DNA of 64,000 nucleotides. Origin: Cucumis sativus. Lineage: Eukaryota > Streptophyta > Magnoliopsida > Cucurbitales > Cucurbitaceae. The stretch is taken from positions 12,242,307-12,306,306 of the forward strand of contig NC_026661.2 of the NCBI RefSeq assembly GCF_000004075.3, given 5' to 3'. A program made the translations under genes and the position numbers. Below the pieces are notes generated by a model. It made no database searches and was not told where the DNA came from. It saw only the letters and a program-made list of their open reading frames with translations. Shown one piece after another: positions 1 through 12,900 of the stretch; the stretch's first letter is position 1, and each line of letters begins with the position of its first letter.

Positions 1-62
1 CTTTCAGCTGCAGCAGCAGCTTATTTAACAAAACAGCTTTGTTCCACATATTACATACATAA

Positions 63-375
63 TCAGCAAGGGACTTCACACATGCACTTTCCATGGGAGC
101 AAAATCCATCGCACACTGCAATACAATCGTCGTTCGAACTACACACTCCCTTCAACCTTGGGCTCGGCCTGTAGCAAACCCTTCCTTCCGTCTCCGCCAC
201 CATCCAACCTGTAAGAACCAACAACACCAACACACCTTCCATTATATATTAATTACTCTATTTATTTTCATTATTTTTTTAACAATACATACAAAATTGA
301 TCTCTCATTACCGGAAGCAAGGGATAACAAGATGAACAGCACAACTGTGAGCTTTCTCCATCCTTCTCCCACCAT
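63..375 (-). CDS. Defensin-like cysteine-rich secreted peptide (two exons)
   Basis: A 69-residue secreted peptide is encoded on the minus strand. Exon 1 (375-312) gives a signal peptide with hydrophobic core TVVLFILLSLAS. A 103-base GT-AG intron (311-209) follows, then exon 2 (208-63) ending in TGA. The join is in frame (64 + 146 = 210 nt). The mature part has eight cysteines (33, 44, 50, 54, 58, 63, 65, 69) with spacing C-x10-C-x5-C-x3-C-x3-C-x4-C-x1-C-x3-C. CxxxC and CxC are the cysteine-stabilised alpha-beta signature, and GFC...C resembles a defensin gamma-core. The first four and last three cysteines match classical plant defensin spacing; the middle loops are shorter. Known family roles are antimicrobial defence or cell signalling; the role here is inferred only. 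Cleavage probably falls near residue 26. A TATA box lies upstream. It could also be classed simply as a DEFL peptide. Confidence 0.75.
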
Positions 376-483
376 CTCTCTTTCTTTTTCAAACGTCCTT
401 TTTCTCACTTCTGCAACAACGGCTAAGAGAAATTGTCCGAAGAATATATTTTGCTTGATATTATTTCATGATACAAATGCTGG

Positions 484-493
484 TATTTATATA
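484..493 (-). promoter_or_regulatory. TATA box of the defensin-like gene
   Basis: Minus-strand TATATAAATA lies about 110 bases before the ATG at 375. This is a sensible distance for a TATA box with a leader of roughly 80 bases. Assigned by position and sequence only. Confidence 0.5.
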
Positions 494-2330
494 CAATACA
501 AGAGGTCATATATGGAAAAGATATATTACAGTTAAAACAAATATACAGTTTACGCATAATCAAAGGACAGAAATTATGGAGAGGTTTTGATTCTGGAACA
601 TATCTTCTAATTTGTGAGGTTACCATTAACCATGCCTTATCAGTTATCTCTTCCTTACAAATTAAAACTACCATTTCGGCCAAAACTAACTACCAAATAT
701 ATTTGTGCAGAGGTTAGTATTAACTTAATTAAAGTGAAGCATTTTCTTAAATTATTTAGTGTGGTTTGATAAAAAGTGTTTTGGGTTTGGTTTCTAAAAA
801 TTGTATTTTTTTTTTCTACCAATTTCTTTACCATGGTTATTTGTTTATTATATGTGTTTATTTGTTTTGCTATCTACTTTTTAAATGTATACCTTCAAAG
901 TTCACGTCAAGATCTTAAAACTAAAAATTGTTAGGCTTCCATCTCGTAACCATTTCATTTTTTGTTTTTTAAAATTGAGGCTATTTCTTTTCAATTTCGT
1001 ACACGTATCAATCTTAAGGAGAAGAGTTGTATCATTAGCCAAATTCCAAAAACAAAAACAAATTCTCTTTTAGTTCAAATCTCAACTTTGGTTTTAGAAG
1101 GATACTAAAGAGATCTCGATAAAATTATATGTCATGACAATATGAAAAAGATGGAAGCATACATGAATAACTTAACAACATTTTTGCATATAATGTTGCT
1201 CACGATATTATTTATAAAAATAAGTAATATGTACTTAGACATATTGAACAATGTCGCGACATAGAAAGAATTGACTTATTTGAAAAGAAACCATCCTATC
1301 AAAATAAATTTTATTTTCAAATTGTAGTTCATACATTAGAGAATGTCAAATATGGAGAATACAAATATTTGTAATAAGAAAAACAAATAGAATAAGGGTG
1401 AATTATATAAACCAAGAAAAATTCCACAGTAATATTGTAAAGAACAAGTATTTGTTATACATTTATATGAACCGGATGACACAATACCTGTATAGTTAAA
1501 ATATCTGACTCTGTATGAAAAAAAAACTAACATACACCTTAAGGATGTATAGTTATTATACATTTATATGAATCTATTAATAGTTATATCCCTAAAGGAT
1601 TAAAGAGGCATCATAGTCATATGATTCAAGTATTAGAGAATTATAAACATTGAAGACGAATATAATCATCTTATTAAATTTTTATTGATATGAAAAGGTA
1701 TAAAAATAACTCATATTTGTCAATATGTTTTTAAAAGAAATCACAACTTGAGATTTATTATATATTATTAATGATTTGAGTAGAAACTCAAATATTGCAA
1801 AGACAATAGAATTTGTCTAGAATTTTTTTTTTGAAATGATACGTTTTGCCTTAGCTTGCACATAAAGCATAAAACAAATGAAGTTGGACTATTTATATCA
1901 TTGAACTTTCCTAGAGTGGTTCATTCACTTGCTGTGTGAAAAAAATATTATCATCAGTTATTAGAAAATATTGAAGAACTTGAGGTCTTGAATAACCATA
2001 ATTTTAAGAGTAAGTGCACTTATATCTTTACTAGTTTATACACTTTGCCTATTGTAATATCTTTAGTAATGTTGTTACATAAAAATAATATTTCTTCAAA
2101 GATATTGAAGTAGAATTAAACTATGTTATGTTTAATTTGATAATTTAGCTTATATGAATTTATTTTATTATAATACAAAAAAAAAAAAAACTTCTATATA
2201 ACATGCACATTTAAAGAGTATTATGAAATATTCTAAATTAAAGTTGGATATTATTAGATGTCCATAACCTCCTTAGGTTACAAATTCATTCATTAACCTT
2301 TCAATCAATTTTCATAACTTTCTTGTTCCC
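494..2330. other. AT-rich intergenic DNA, no gene seen
   Basis: Long A/T runs with stops in all frames. Short open stretches at 885-1073 and 1336-1563 have low-complexity translations and no recognisable domain. Nothing supports a gene here. Confidence 0.6.
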
Positions 2331-2490
2331 CTCTTCACAACCCTATAAATAAAGGTCGTTGAGATCATCTGTAAATACACCACAATTAAGTTCATAATTT
2401 GTGTTCTATAATTTCTCTCGTCTCTATTAGTCTTGATCTCTTTGTGTTGTTTCAACTTTATTATTATTTCATAACACGTATTAACTTTTA
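2331..2490 (+). mobile_element. Possible LTR remnant with TATA box
   Basis: CCTATAAATAAAGG (2342-2355) is followed by a CT-rich leader-like stretch and ends in CATAACACGTATTA. This resembles the U3-R-U5 end and ACACGTTATCA-type sequence of some plant copia elements. No coding remnant or partner LTR was found, so this is tentative. Confidence 0.25.
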
Positions 2491-4259
2491 TAAATGGAAT
2501 TACATTTTAAAATTTCATAACACCTATCACATGCTGCTATACAATTGGGGTAAGGAGAGTATAAATTGAATTTTAAATAGATTTTATTGGTTTAAAATTT
2601 GGTTATCTCATGTTTAGGTTTAGATTTAGATTTGGTATCATTAAAAAAATTACTTTTAGCTAATATATGGTTTATCTACACAAAATAACAAAACAATTAA
2701 ATTATTTATAAAATATAGAAAAAAAAACTTAAATAGGTTAAAGATAGTTGAATGGATTTTACTATATATATTATTATAAATAGATTCAACATTTTGCTAT
2801 TTTTTAAAATGTTTCGCTACATTATAATATTTTATTTTCATAATTTAACATTAAAAATTTACACATAAATTAAATGGAATCAAGATTTAATTATCTCTAA
2901 TATTTGAATCCAATGAACCCTAATTCAAGTTTAAATTACTAAATAATTAATAAAGAAAAACTATAGAAATGACACCATTCTAATTATTCTAATTATTCCT
3001 AATTCAAGTTTAAATTAATGAATAATTAATAGAAAAAAAGTTTTACATTAAAACCATTAAGAAAATTGTTTGTAGTATTAAGTATAAATTTTAATTTGGA
3101 TAGGTTTGCTTGATTTATAACTTTGGTTATTCCTAATTTTTTATTATAAATATTTGATTTCCAAACTTTAAAACTCCAAAATTACACATAAATTAAATTA
3201 TTATAAGGTTATTACACGTAATTTCAATTTTTAATTATTAAATTAAATTTAAAAACAAATGCAAAAAATCACGTCCAAGCTATCTTCTCTGAAAAAAACT
3301 GATTTTTGAATAAAAAGTTATATACTATTCAAATCTAAAATAATTTTTTAAAACATAAATAAAAAAATGATATAGTATCTATAATTATCTACAATAAAAG
3401 AGGATTATAAAAACAAAAATAATATTTCCTTTTAGAAAATCTAAAAGTCTAAAAGGATTTTGAAAAAAATAAAAGCAATAAGCTAAGGTACAATAAACTC
3501 TTTTAGCTTCATTATTCTAAAAAAATCCTATAAAAGTAATAAGGATTTCTTATAATCTTTTATTCATTTTAAATCTTGAGCCTATAGATTGTTTTAACGT
3601 ATTCATTGTTTGTAGAGGTTAAATTATAGAAAATGCATATGCACTTTAAGGTTTAAGAAAAAGTTTTTAAAAATATTTTAAAGTTAGTTTTCCGTTAAAG
3701 TTGTGTTTAAAAAATGCGTCAAAACTTTCATACATATCTTAAAACTTGAAAATATTCAAAAGTATTTTTATTAATCTAATTTTTACAGAAAAAAAAATAA
3801 TTTATATTCGATATTTTTACATTTTCATTGAGTTCGATATTGATAGAAATGGTGGATCAATATTTTAGTAGATGACGTATACATAACAAACCTTGGGAAA
3901 TATCTCACTTTATCTCAATGTATATTCTTGTTGAATTTTAAAATACGGGTTTCTTATAGAGTATCATGTTAAATACATAACAATTAATTTAAGGTATTTT
4001 TAAAAAAATATAACAAACCGTCAAACTATTATAGAAGAATTTTGAAAAAAGAAAAGTTCACACGTCCACAATAAAAAATACAAAAAATGTCTAACTCAAC
4101 ATGTCATTAATCAACCACACACGCGTATAATTCTTCTTTTAAACAATTATGATATGCAATCATGTAGGAAATGATACACAATCATGTAATTCTTTTTAAC
4201 GATGAGAAAAATACTTTAAATCTAAACGATCGTTTATCATATGATAGTGATTTTAAAAT
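2491..4259. other. AT-rich intergenic DNA, no gene seen
   Basis: Very AT-rich with homopolymer A and T runs and no sustained open frame on either strand. No recognisable repeat ends were found. Confidence 0.6.
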
Positions 4260-4575
4260 GATCTTAATATTCTGAAAGAATAGATGTAAGAAAGAAAGAG
4301 GAGATGAAGAAAAAAAAAAAAAGAATAAAAATCTCGAAAGAAATTTGTATTTTATTTACCCAAAAGAAGATGAACAAAGGAGGTGAAGAAATATGGAATA
4401 ATAAAAATAAAAATAGAAGAAGAAAGAGTTGAAGAGATCGATAAGCGAAGATGAATAAATCGCACAAAAAGAAAGAGAATTTACGAATCGTCTGCAAGGA
4501 CAAATCTGAAATTTATGAAAAATTTCTATCGACCTCGTGGACATTTGTTTTGTTTTTGTTATATTTATAGAAATT
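4260..4575 (-). repeat. Inverted partial copy of the 27-31 kb dispersed repeat family
   Basis: Read on the minus strand, it starts with ATTTCTATAAATATAACAAA and continues through ATTTCAGATTTGTCC into a pyrimidine-rich stretch. The same order of blocks is seen at 28410-28560 and 28838-28990. On the plus strand this appears as a purine-rich tract. Low-complexity open frames here are by-products of that tract. Confidence 0.5.
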
Positions 4576-4740
4576 AACCTTATCTTAAAAAATAATAATT
4601 TTTCTTTTTTTATATTCAAGTTAAATGCATATATTAAATTTTAAAAAAAAATCATTCATTTTAACATTGGTCGTTCTATTCGGGAAGAAATTGAGATTTA
4701 GAATAAAATCAACGGAAAAAAAGGAGTGTGAATTTTCTAC

Positions 4741-4850
4741 GTAACGAAAATTTTTAAAAGTAGTAAATTTTACCAAATATTTATCACCTATAACAAATTT
4801 TATCACGTAAATATTTTAATTTATTTTGTTATTTTAAAAAATGTTTCAAA
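4741..4850 (+). repeat. Dispersed AT-rich repeat, also present near 7.7 kb
   Basis: The blocks TAGTAAATTTTACCAAATA, TATCACCTATA and AAATATTTTAATTTATTTTG recur in the same order at 7729-7870. A looser relative is at 59820-59885. This is non-coding interspersed repeat DNA. Confidence 0.5.
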
Positions 4851-5424
4851 AAAATATCAAAATGTGATTTGTTTCATGATCAGAAAATAAGTTTTAAAAA
4901 CAGGTGAAAAAAAAAATTGAATTCCTGTTATTCATTATATTAAAAACATTTGTTTTTTTAAAGATAAAATAATATTTACTCGATTTAAAGGAATTTTTTA
5001 AAAAGAAAAAAAACTACATTTTTATGCTATAAATATTGATTTAAATCCATTAACTATATCTTCTCTCTTTCGTTGGTTTTAGTTTGAATTTTGTTACCCT
5101 AACATTCTTTTTAAAGCTTTATTTCAGGTCTCTTGTTTTCTCAACGTTTTTAAAACACTAGAAGTTACCGTAAAATATCCAATAAGAAGTGAACAAGCTA
5201 TCAAATTCCAAATTACACTTATACGATCATAAGAATTCTTCAACAATAATAAGTTTACATCCGAAGTTCTCCAAGTTTTTACAATGAAACAATCTTATTG
5301 GATTCATCCTTAAAAGAAAAAGAAACCAAAATCCAAACCAATTTACCAAAACATCAAATTCGTAGCAGCAGAACAGAGCAATTTGATGAAATTGAAAACA
5401 CACTTCATTTATTTAATTCGGTGG

Positions 5425-6543
5425 TTAGTTGTTAGGATGCTTTATAATCCTTTGTAAAACCACTGTCCTAGCCCTCCTAATGTCTCTACTGCAACTATCA
5501 GCTTGTACTCCCAAGTCCTCCACATTCTTCATGAACTGCCCCAATTTCTTCTTCATCTCTTCCACCCCAAGCTTCACAGCTTCCTCCTCAATGGCAAAAT
5601 CTGCCTTCTTCAGAAGTGATTCTATCTCCATTGTCAATTTATCAATAAGCACTCTAATATTATCCATATCTTTAATAGCTAAATATGTTCCCACTTGCAT
5701 TGAGCTTACCACTTCCTTCTGTCCTTTCAAAGCAGCCTCGTAGTTCTTCCACAACGAATCAATCCATTTCCCCACTGATCCCACTGGAATCGATGCTGCT
5801 GCTGCCATTGCCGCGGCAACTGGTGGAGCTGCCATGGCAGCTGCCACAATTGAACATATCAACACAGTCGCAAATGTAGCTATAAAGATCATGCTAGACA
5901 CCTTCCTCCAAGTGCTCATGGATTTGAGTTTCTTGTCAAGTTTGTTCTTCCTTATTACTAGTTTCTCCAACATTCCAATCTGATGCCTATAAACAGCATT
6001 GAATATTTGGAAAAACTCATTTGTAAATGGATCACCAGCAGCCTTGAAATTCTTTAACTCTTGTAGAGTTCTAACATATCCATTCCCATCTACCATTTTA
6101 ACTTCCTCCTCAAATCGTTCAATCGCCATTACAATCAAAAGATGGCTATCACGAGCTTTTTTCAAACACTTGTCTAATTCTGTACAGAAATCTAAAGACT
6201 GCAAACTATTCTCAAAATACTCCTCAACTAATTCAAACAACTCTTGATTCTTCCATATATCTTTCTTACAAGACAAAATAACTTTCACAACTTCTTGATT
6301 CATTTCTAATAAACATTCTGTGATTTCTTTGAGAGAATCAAAGGAAAGTGCTCTAACCTCAACGCCAACAGCAATTGTATTGATTGCTTGATGAGTACGA
6401 GCTTGAAGCGTGGAATCAAACGATTGTAGATCGGCGTCAGCTTTACAAGCCGCCTCATAAGAACTCAGCTCCGTGGTGTAAGCCAAATTTGGGGATAAAT
6501 TAATGGAAGAGACTGAAGATTTTTTGCTAAAATGGGCTCCCAT
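5425..6543 (-). CDS. UPF0496 (DUF677) family protein
   Basis: An intronless 372-residue plant-specific UPF0496/DUF677 protein, of the length expected for Arabidopsis relatives such as At4g34320 and At2g18630. The N-terminal 210 residues are helical, with probable coiled coil around 75-165. A long hydrophobic, alanine-rich segment spans residues about 216-252, and a further charged helix follows at about 290-350. The protein starts MGAHFSKK, which fits the N-myristoylation consensus (Gly2, Ser6, Lys7), so membrane attachment is plausible. Biochemical function is not known for most of the family; some members are linked to stress or cell-surface signalling. The start is the first ATG of the frame. 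It stands alone, with an (AG)n tract about 450 bases upstream. Confidence 0.9.
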   Translation of the reverse strand: MGAHFSKKSSVSSINLSPNLAYTTELSSYEAACKADADLQSFDSTLQARTHQAINTIAVGVEVRALSFDSLKEITECLLEMNQEVVKVILSCKKDIWKNQELFELVEEYFENSLQSLDFCTELDKCLKKARDSHLLIVMAIERFEEEVKMVDGNGYVRTLQELKNFKAAGDPFTNEFFQIFNAVYRHQIGMLEKLVIRKNKLDKKLKSMSTWRKVSSMIFIATFATVLICSIVAAAMAAPPVAAAMAAAASIPVGSVGKWIDSLWKNYEAALKGQKEVVSSMQVGTYLAIKDMDNIRVLIDKLTMEIESLLKKADFAIEEEAVKLGVEEMKKKLGQFMKNVEDLGVQADSCSRDIRRARTVVLQRIIKHPNN

Positions 6544-6988
6544 TACTTCGAATTTTCAGTGAAACAAAACGAAATTCTTCAGATTCTACAACCTGGGTTA
6601 TTCCTGAAAATTGAAGAAGAAGACTAAAAGCTCTTGAATCGAGAGAGGGTTTGAAGTAAAAAATATTGGAAATGTTCAAAAGGGGTTTGAGAAAAATGAG
6701 AAAGCAACAAAACCCAGAAAGGGACTGGTGGAGAAATACAAAAGTGTGGGGTTAAGGTTAAATAGAAAGGGAAGAGAGGAGAACTAGAAGCAATGATGAA
6801 GAAGCTTGAAGAAGAGAATTATGAAACTGTGGAGTAAATTGAATTTGGAATGAGAGAATTTAGGAAATTAGCTTGCACGTTTGAGAGAAAACTCAAAAGT
6901 ATTGGGTGAGGAAAACGCGGAAACTGAATTTTTATTGTTTATCTATAAGGAAAGTGTTTCTTAGCAAGTTAATACTTGGAAAGTTTAA
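6544..6988 (-). promoter_or_regulatory. 5' flank of the UPF0496 gene
   Basis: Purine-rich on the plus strand (CT-rich on the gene strand), as in many plant leaders. No clear TATA box can be assigned. The transcription start is unknown. Confidence 0.35.
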
Positions 6989-7012
6989 AGAGAGAGAGAG
7001 AGAGAGAGAGAG
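6989..7012. repeat. (AG)n microsatellite
   Basis: Twelve AG units without interruption. It lies about 450 bases upstream of the UPF0496 start codon. On the gene strand it reads (CT)n, a common plant promoter or leader element, so it may have regulatory effect. Confidence 0.9.
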
Positions 7013-9060
7013 AATTGTGAGGCAAGAAAATAAAAATGGGGGAGGCACAAACTTGGGCTTAAAGATGGAGAAGAGAAGGCAATTTAGTTATTACGAGGAG
7101 GAGTCCATCTTTCGGTCCCACCACAATTACCTTTTTCAAACCACCAATCTCAAAACAAATTTAAATTCTAATCATAATTATGCTTTTTTCTTTTCTTTTC
7201 TTTTCTTTATTGTAGTTTTTTACTTTTGGAGATGTTTAATTAAAATGGTAGTTTTTGTGAATTGAACAAAAAGTCTCATAGTTCAATCCTAAAAATAAAT
7301 TCATCCACATATATATATGTTAATCTAAGGATTCCAATCAACCAATATCTTAACATCTTTTTATAAATGTTTGTAAATTTTAAAAAAATTATATATTTAA
7401 TTCAACCTGGATTCACCGTGACAAAATCTTCGTAACTTAGAATGAGCTTAGCTTAATTGTAATTTTAAAAATATTTGTGATTTCGATGTAGCCTATGTAT
7501 TTACAATTTTGTAACAAGTTAGTTTTAGTTGTAAAAAAAATCAACAAAATTATATGTTAATTTTTATTATTTTATAGTATAGACCTATTGTTTTAAATTA
7601 CATTTTAGGCAGTAGGAATTGGAAAAGGTGTAGAAGTAAATTTAGATTAAAAAAAAAATGGTATAACCTTCATTGTTAAATTAGGGTTGAAGATTTGATC
7701 ATAATCCACTCCCGAAAAAATTTAGGGAAATTTTTAAAAATAGTAAATTTTACAAAATATTTACCATCTATAGCAAAATTTATGAATGATAGTTATTGAT
7801 ATACTAGTTTATAAATATTTTAATTTATTTTTTTATTTTTAAAAATGCCTTGAAAATTGAGAAGAAGTTCACATAGTTTGTTTAAAAGTTAGAATTGAAT
7901 AGAGGCTCGTAAATAATTTTTGATAAAAATGTGATATATAGTTGTAACCAATAGTTCTAAAAAAAATTAATGTTTGTGAAATGGTAGAACCTGCTAACCT
8001 ATTCAATATACTTTAGATTTTGTTGTTTAAAATAATGATGTCTATTATATATACTATGGATATATAGATATCCATTATCTCAAACATGTTATGTGTCTTA
8101 TGATTGTAGATGTTTATTGTATAGCAAATACGGTATCTTAGTAGCCATCTAATGCCAAATTTTATTTGTCAAATTGTCTATAAATAGTGGCATTTGATGG
8201 AGTTGTAAGTTGTACCTACATTGGATAGAATTCCATGAAAGAGGGAGAAAGTGGAAAAAATTCAATTTTTCTAATTTTCTTAATTTCTTTATTTATTTCA
8301 TTATTTCATTATATTATTTATATATTATATTTTATTATTTTAATATTATATTTTCTCAATTTCCCTATTTCAGTGTACAAAAGTTTTTGGAAAAAAAAAT
8401 TGATTTCTATGGAGGATGTTATGGATAACTTTTAGGTTAAAGAGTAGAAGCAACACGAAAAAGAAGAAAAAAAGTAGTAATAAACCAAGAAAATGATAAT
8501 AAATGGACAAGTAGCTGGTCCATTAAAGTGAAATGGGCTTAAGAAAAATGAGTTATCGGGCTTTGGGCCTAAGAAAGCTCGATCAACCTCGACCAAGAAT
8601 GGAGTCGAGATTGACTCTTTCCATTTGATGAATAAAGTGTATCACAGGCAATTTGGGCATAGAGAAGATGATAGTTCGAGTCAAAATCTCAAACCAATCT
8701 TCTCACCTCCTTGGCCTGAGCCAAGAACGACGTCAAGTTCAAGTCTTAAAATTAAACTTGAAGAATGGGTTATCTGAAATACATGATTCGAATCATTTAA
8801 CTTGAGAGATAACCTAAATATGATTAGGAAACTCAAATAAATATGTCATAGTTAGAATTCCATTATAAGTACATTCATATCTCAAAGGAAGTAAGTCCAT
8901 ATTGCAAATATAGGGAATGTATGAAGGAATAATCTCATCACATGATAATTGAACTAAAAAGACACGTAAATTCCTTGTAATGAAAATAAGTTTCATACTT
9001 TAACTTCTAATCAGACAAGCAACCTCTTGATGTAAATGTCATACATATTCATCTCTCTCT
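7013..9060. other. Intergenic DNA with repeat fragments
   Basis: Contains the second copy of an AT-rich dispersed repeat (7729-7870). At 8178-8187 CTATAAATAG sits in an LTR-like setting (8040-8240). A somewhat GC-richer segment at 8510-8770 resembles degenerate LTR sequence, but no coding remnant is readable. No gene is supported. Confidence 0.45.
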
Positions 9061-9061
9061 T

Positions 9062-9082
9062 TATATATATATATATATATAT
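9062..9082. repeat. (TA)n microsatellite
   Basis: About ten TA units in a row. A shorter TA run is at 15461-15478. Confidence 0.85.
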
Positions 9083-9559
9083 CAAGGTTAAAGTACTTGT
9101 TCTTTTTTAAGTAATGTATGAATTCATGCTTCAAACTTTAATAGACAGTCTACCTCTCAGCGCTGAAATGTCACATATATTCGCATTTCTCTTCATATAA
9201 ATGTTGAGATTCAAATCAAAGACAACTTTATTTCTAAAGCTAATTCATTAACGTGGTACAAGTCACTTACTCTCTTGTGCAGTTTAACTACCAATATTTA
9301 ATTCAATCTCTCAATTAGAATATTAGGTGGTGGGTTTAGCACAACAAAATAAATCCCTTAGTTATATATACTCTTCAAAAAAATTGTTTTTATTTTCTTA
9401 CTTCATTTAAAACATTGACTACTAAATAATGAAAAGCATAGAAATGGAAGACTCAAATGGAAAGATATTCATATTCATATAAAAAAAATTTGGTCTCTCC
9501 ATCTAATTAAAGTCCAAAATACAAATATAAATGTAAGTTTAAGTACAAATGGAAAGATA

Positions 9560-9935
9560 GATACAATTTTTTGCATCCTTTAGAAAAAGACAAGAAAAGC
9601 GACTGAAGAAAGAATTGACCTCAGATTCTGCCGATCGATTCAGCAACGACAACAACGCCTGGTGGGGTTTCTGACTCTTTGACTTACAAGGTTGAATAGA
9701 ATACGAACGACAAGGAAAGAGCTTAAGAAGAAGAACAGGTATTGCAAGGAAAATGAGAATAGTGGACTTTATATCTTATTTAAGAGAAAAACTAAGTTAT
9801 CACCTAGAATTTCAATGAAATTAGAGATGAAAGGAATAGAGCGATGGAGTGAGCATCAACAAGATTGTGATTATAAAGAGTTTCTTTGGTTATGTATGAT
9901 ATTGAGCTCTTGATGGTATTTATAGGTGTTGTGCC
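9560..9935 (-). mobile_element. LTR-like or promoter-like segment on the minus strand
   Basis: On the minus strand CCTATAAATACC (about 9931-9920) is followed by a long CT-rich leader-like stretch. It ends with GCGTTGTTGTCGTTGCTG and a CGATCGGCAG segment, a layout typical of LTR U3-R-U5. The plus-strand open frame 9692-9913 has no recognisable domain. No gag or pol was found next to it. Confidence 0.3.
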
Positions 9936-12900
9936 ACCTCATACGCTTGCTCATTGTTGACTACTAACTTGCTGATTTGACAACTACTAACCACTCTTAT
10001 AGTTTTGTATTTTTGTCACTCGCTATTCTCAACGAGTGATTGATGCTTTGTCTGCTTCATATATTCAACGCATGTAAGTTTGCACGCCTTCTTCCAACTA
10101 TAGCTCACTCCTCAGGTTGTACTTCTTCTATGTTAATAACATTAAAAAACATGAAAATTTTATAATAAACATGTTTTATTTTTATTTTTTCGTTACCATG
10201 TGATTGCAGAGCAAGTCTTTTATCACGAACTCTTACCTAATTCATCTTCCTCATTCTAAATAAAATACAACGAAAACTTGTATTTCTACAAGTTATCAAA
10301 TATAACTTTGATAACAACTTATGACGATAGTGCGTATATTTTTTGTTACTCCCGTATCATCTCAATACATTTATTTATGTTAGAGTAATAAGAAGTCACC
10401 TACTAGTGATATACAAGGGTAAAAATAAAATATAATTTACAAGATTTTATTAGAAACTTTTAATTCCCTCTCGATTGTCTAATTTTAATAATATGTCTAC
10501 TTTTCATAAATTTTAAATTTAGAGGATGAAGATTCAAAAAAATTTTTAAATCAAAATTGGTTTAATTAAATACTAATAATAGTTTTCATGAATAGAAAAT
10601 GATAAATGAATTTATTTTCAAATTTTAAAGTAGGAATTCTAATCTATAATAAAAATTTTGGAAAAGTTCAACTACAAACTAAATGACAAGAACAAAGATC
10701 TATCAAGAGCATACCAACTAAATTAAAGATGTAAAAGTATATGGACTAAATTTGAACAAACTTCAACGTACATGCACCAAAATGATATTTTAACATAACT
10801 TTTTCTACATATATTTTAACTCTCTCGAAGGTGTGTATATGTTTGAAAAGCAGTTTTACGAAAATGAACAAATAAAGTAAATGGATGAGTGGTTTCAAGA
10901 GAAATTTTTGACTAAAAATCAAAATTAATCGGAGTTTAATTGATAAAAAGATATAAGTTTCTCATGTACTTTTTCCAACAAAATCATAAAAAATGGTGTA
11001 GATTGATACCATAATCGGAATTAAATTGATATAATCTCTTTAAAAGTTGGGTATAAATTAATATTCCTTTTATTTTATAAAGTAATGAGTGAAAGCAAAG
11101 CAACCTTCATTTAACTACACAATATGGGGATGTTAACGTCACCCCCGCCCAATTCCAAATCTATTTAAGTATTACATAATATACATTAGAGTCTTACACA
11201 TTCATATTTCAAAATTAGACAAACTCCAAAATCATTTTGTATTACATTTCCTAAATCACACAACACATTTTAAACTCTAGGAGGCCATTTAATTTTGAAC
11301 GGAGGAAATTGGAATAGATCGTTGAAGATTAAGTATGTCTAAAAGTAAGATCGTTGGAAATTAAGAATATCGGTATTTGGTTGTGTATGAGAATATTATT
11401 ATGAAGGTATACAAATAAATTATTTTTTTGAAACTCTCAATCCTTCAAATTCTAAAAAAATCTTGGAATCAAGGTGTATGATTTAACTGCATCACATTTT
11501 ATCATCTTTACTATGTGTTCTTTTGCCCTCGTAGACATGAACCTAAAATCATCTATCAAACAATTGTCAATTTTACTAATGAAAAAGCTTGCATGCGACA
11601 ACTCTAAAGTTGTGTTCAAGTGCACAGTCATGGTAAAAAATGTATTTCCATAACATCCACAACCCACTGTTCTTATAAGAAGATGCTCTAACATACTACA
11701 CTTACGGTCTTCTTGCAAACATTTTAAACTCAACAAACTCCAAATTTGATATCATAATTCTAAATTGAAAGTTGTTCTTCACTGTTATTATGTAAAAACA
11801 TTTTGAGAGAACTTTGTTTAACTTTTAAATATAGGTTTTCCTTCAAATCACTGTAAAAAAAATTTCTTATAAAACTTCATGATTCGAAGGAGAAGAAAAC
11901 CTACATATTACATTCTATCACCATCGTTACCTACACTAAAATTCCAAAGAATTAATACTTACAAAGATAGACTTTGATCTTTATCTATCACAAAACTATT
12001 TGCCATAGTCTATATGGGATATATAGATATTACAAATCAACTTTAACAATAAAAAGAACTTTATAAAATAATATAGAGTTGTCTATATTATTTTGAAATT
12101 AAGAATAAACTTCAACTTTGTCTCTATATTATTTTGAAATCTTCTTATTAGGTAAATTCAAATATAATCCATTTGCATAGAGAAATAATTGGTTGTGTTA
12201 CATTTTCTTTTTTTGACAAATATGTATTTAGTTTCCTTTTATTTAAGAAGGAGAAAAAGATAGGACGAATTTTTGTGATTTTTTTTTTTTTTTGTCATGG
12301 TTATCTTTTTTTTTCTCGCACCATATTAATTAGCACAACTTTAACAACTTTCCAATATTGATTTGTGTAAAATAGAAAGATGAAATGATTTTTTTTTCTT
12401 TTCTAAAATGTAACTTAACGAGTTATATATTCAAATTGAAAATGTAATTTAACGAGTTATATATCCAAATTAGTAAGTGGGAAAATGGGAGATAAAACAA
12501 AATACTATATTTTTACTTCATTCTAAACCCTAAACCTTTATTTTCTAAAGAAACTTATGGATTTGATTTAAAATCAAAACATATTAAACCCTAGAAAGTT
12601 CACTTCAAAAAATTTCAAAAATACCACAAAGTATTGAAAAAAATTTGAACCAACCTTGACAAATATTGGTGTGAATTTTTCGTAGAATGGATGAAAACAA
12701 AGAAGTAGATTAAGAAGGGAAGAATGGGGGCAAATAGATGAAGAGTAGACATCTTTTATCTTCTCTAACAAATCCTTGCAATTGAGACTTTTATTTTCTT
12801 TAGGTAGGATTACATGCATCAACTCAAAATTTTGTTTAAGGATTAAATCGTTACTTTTCAAAGTTTAAAGATTAATAGTGATTTTTAACCTAACAAAAAT

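Noticed and set aside
93..335. Plus-strand open frame of 80 codons at the left edge
   Set aside because: It overlaps the spliced defensin-like gene on the opposite strand, has no domain, and crosses that gene's intron.
8670..8700. GTTCGAGTC string resembling a tRNA B box
   Set aside because: No A box, acceptor stem or cloverleaf can be built around it. No tRNA was found anywhere in the window.
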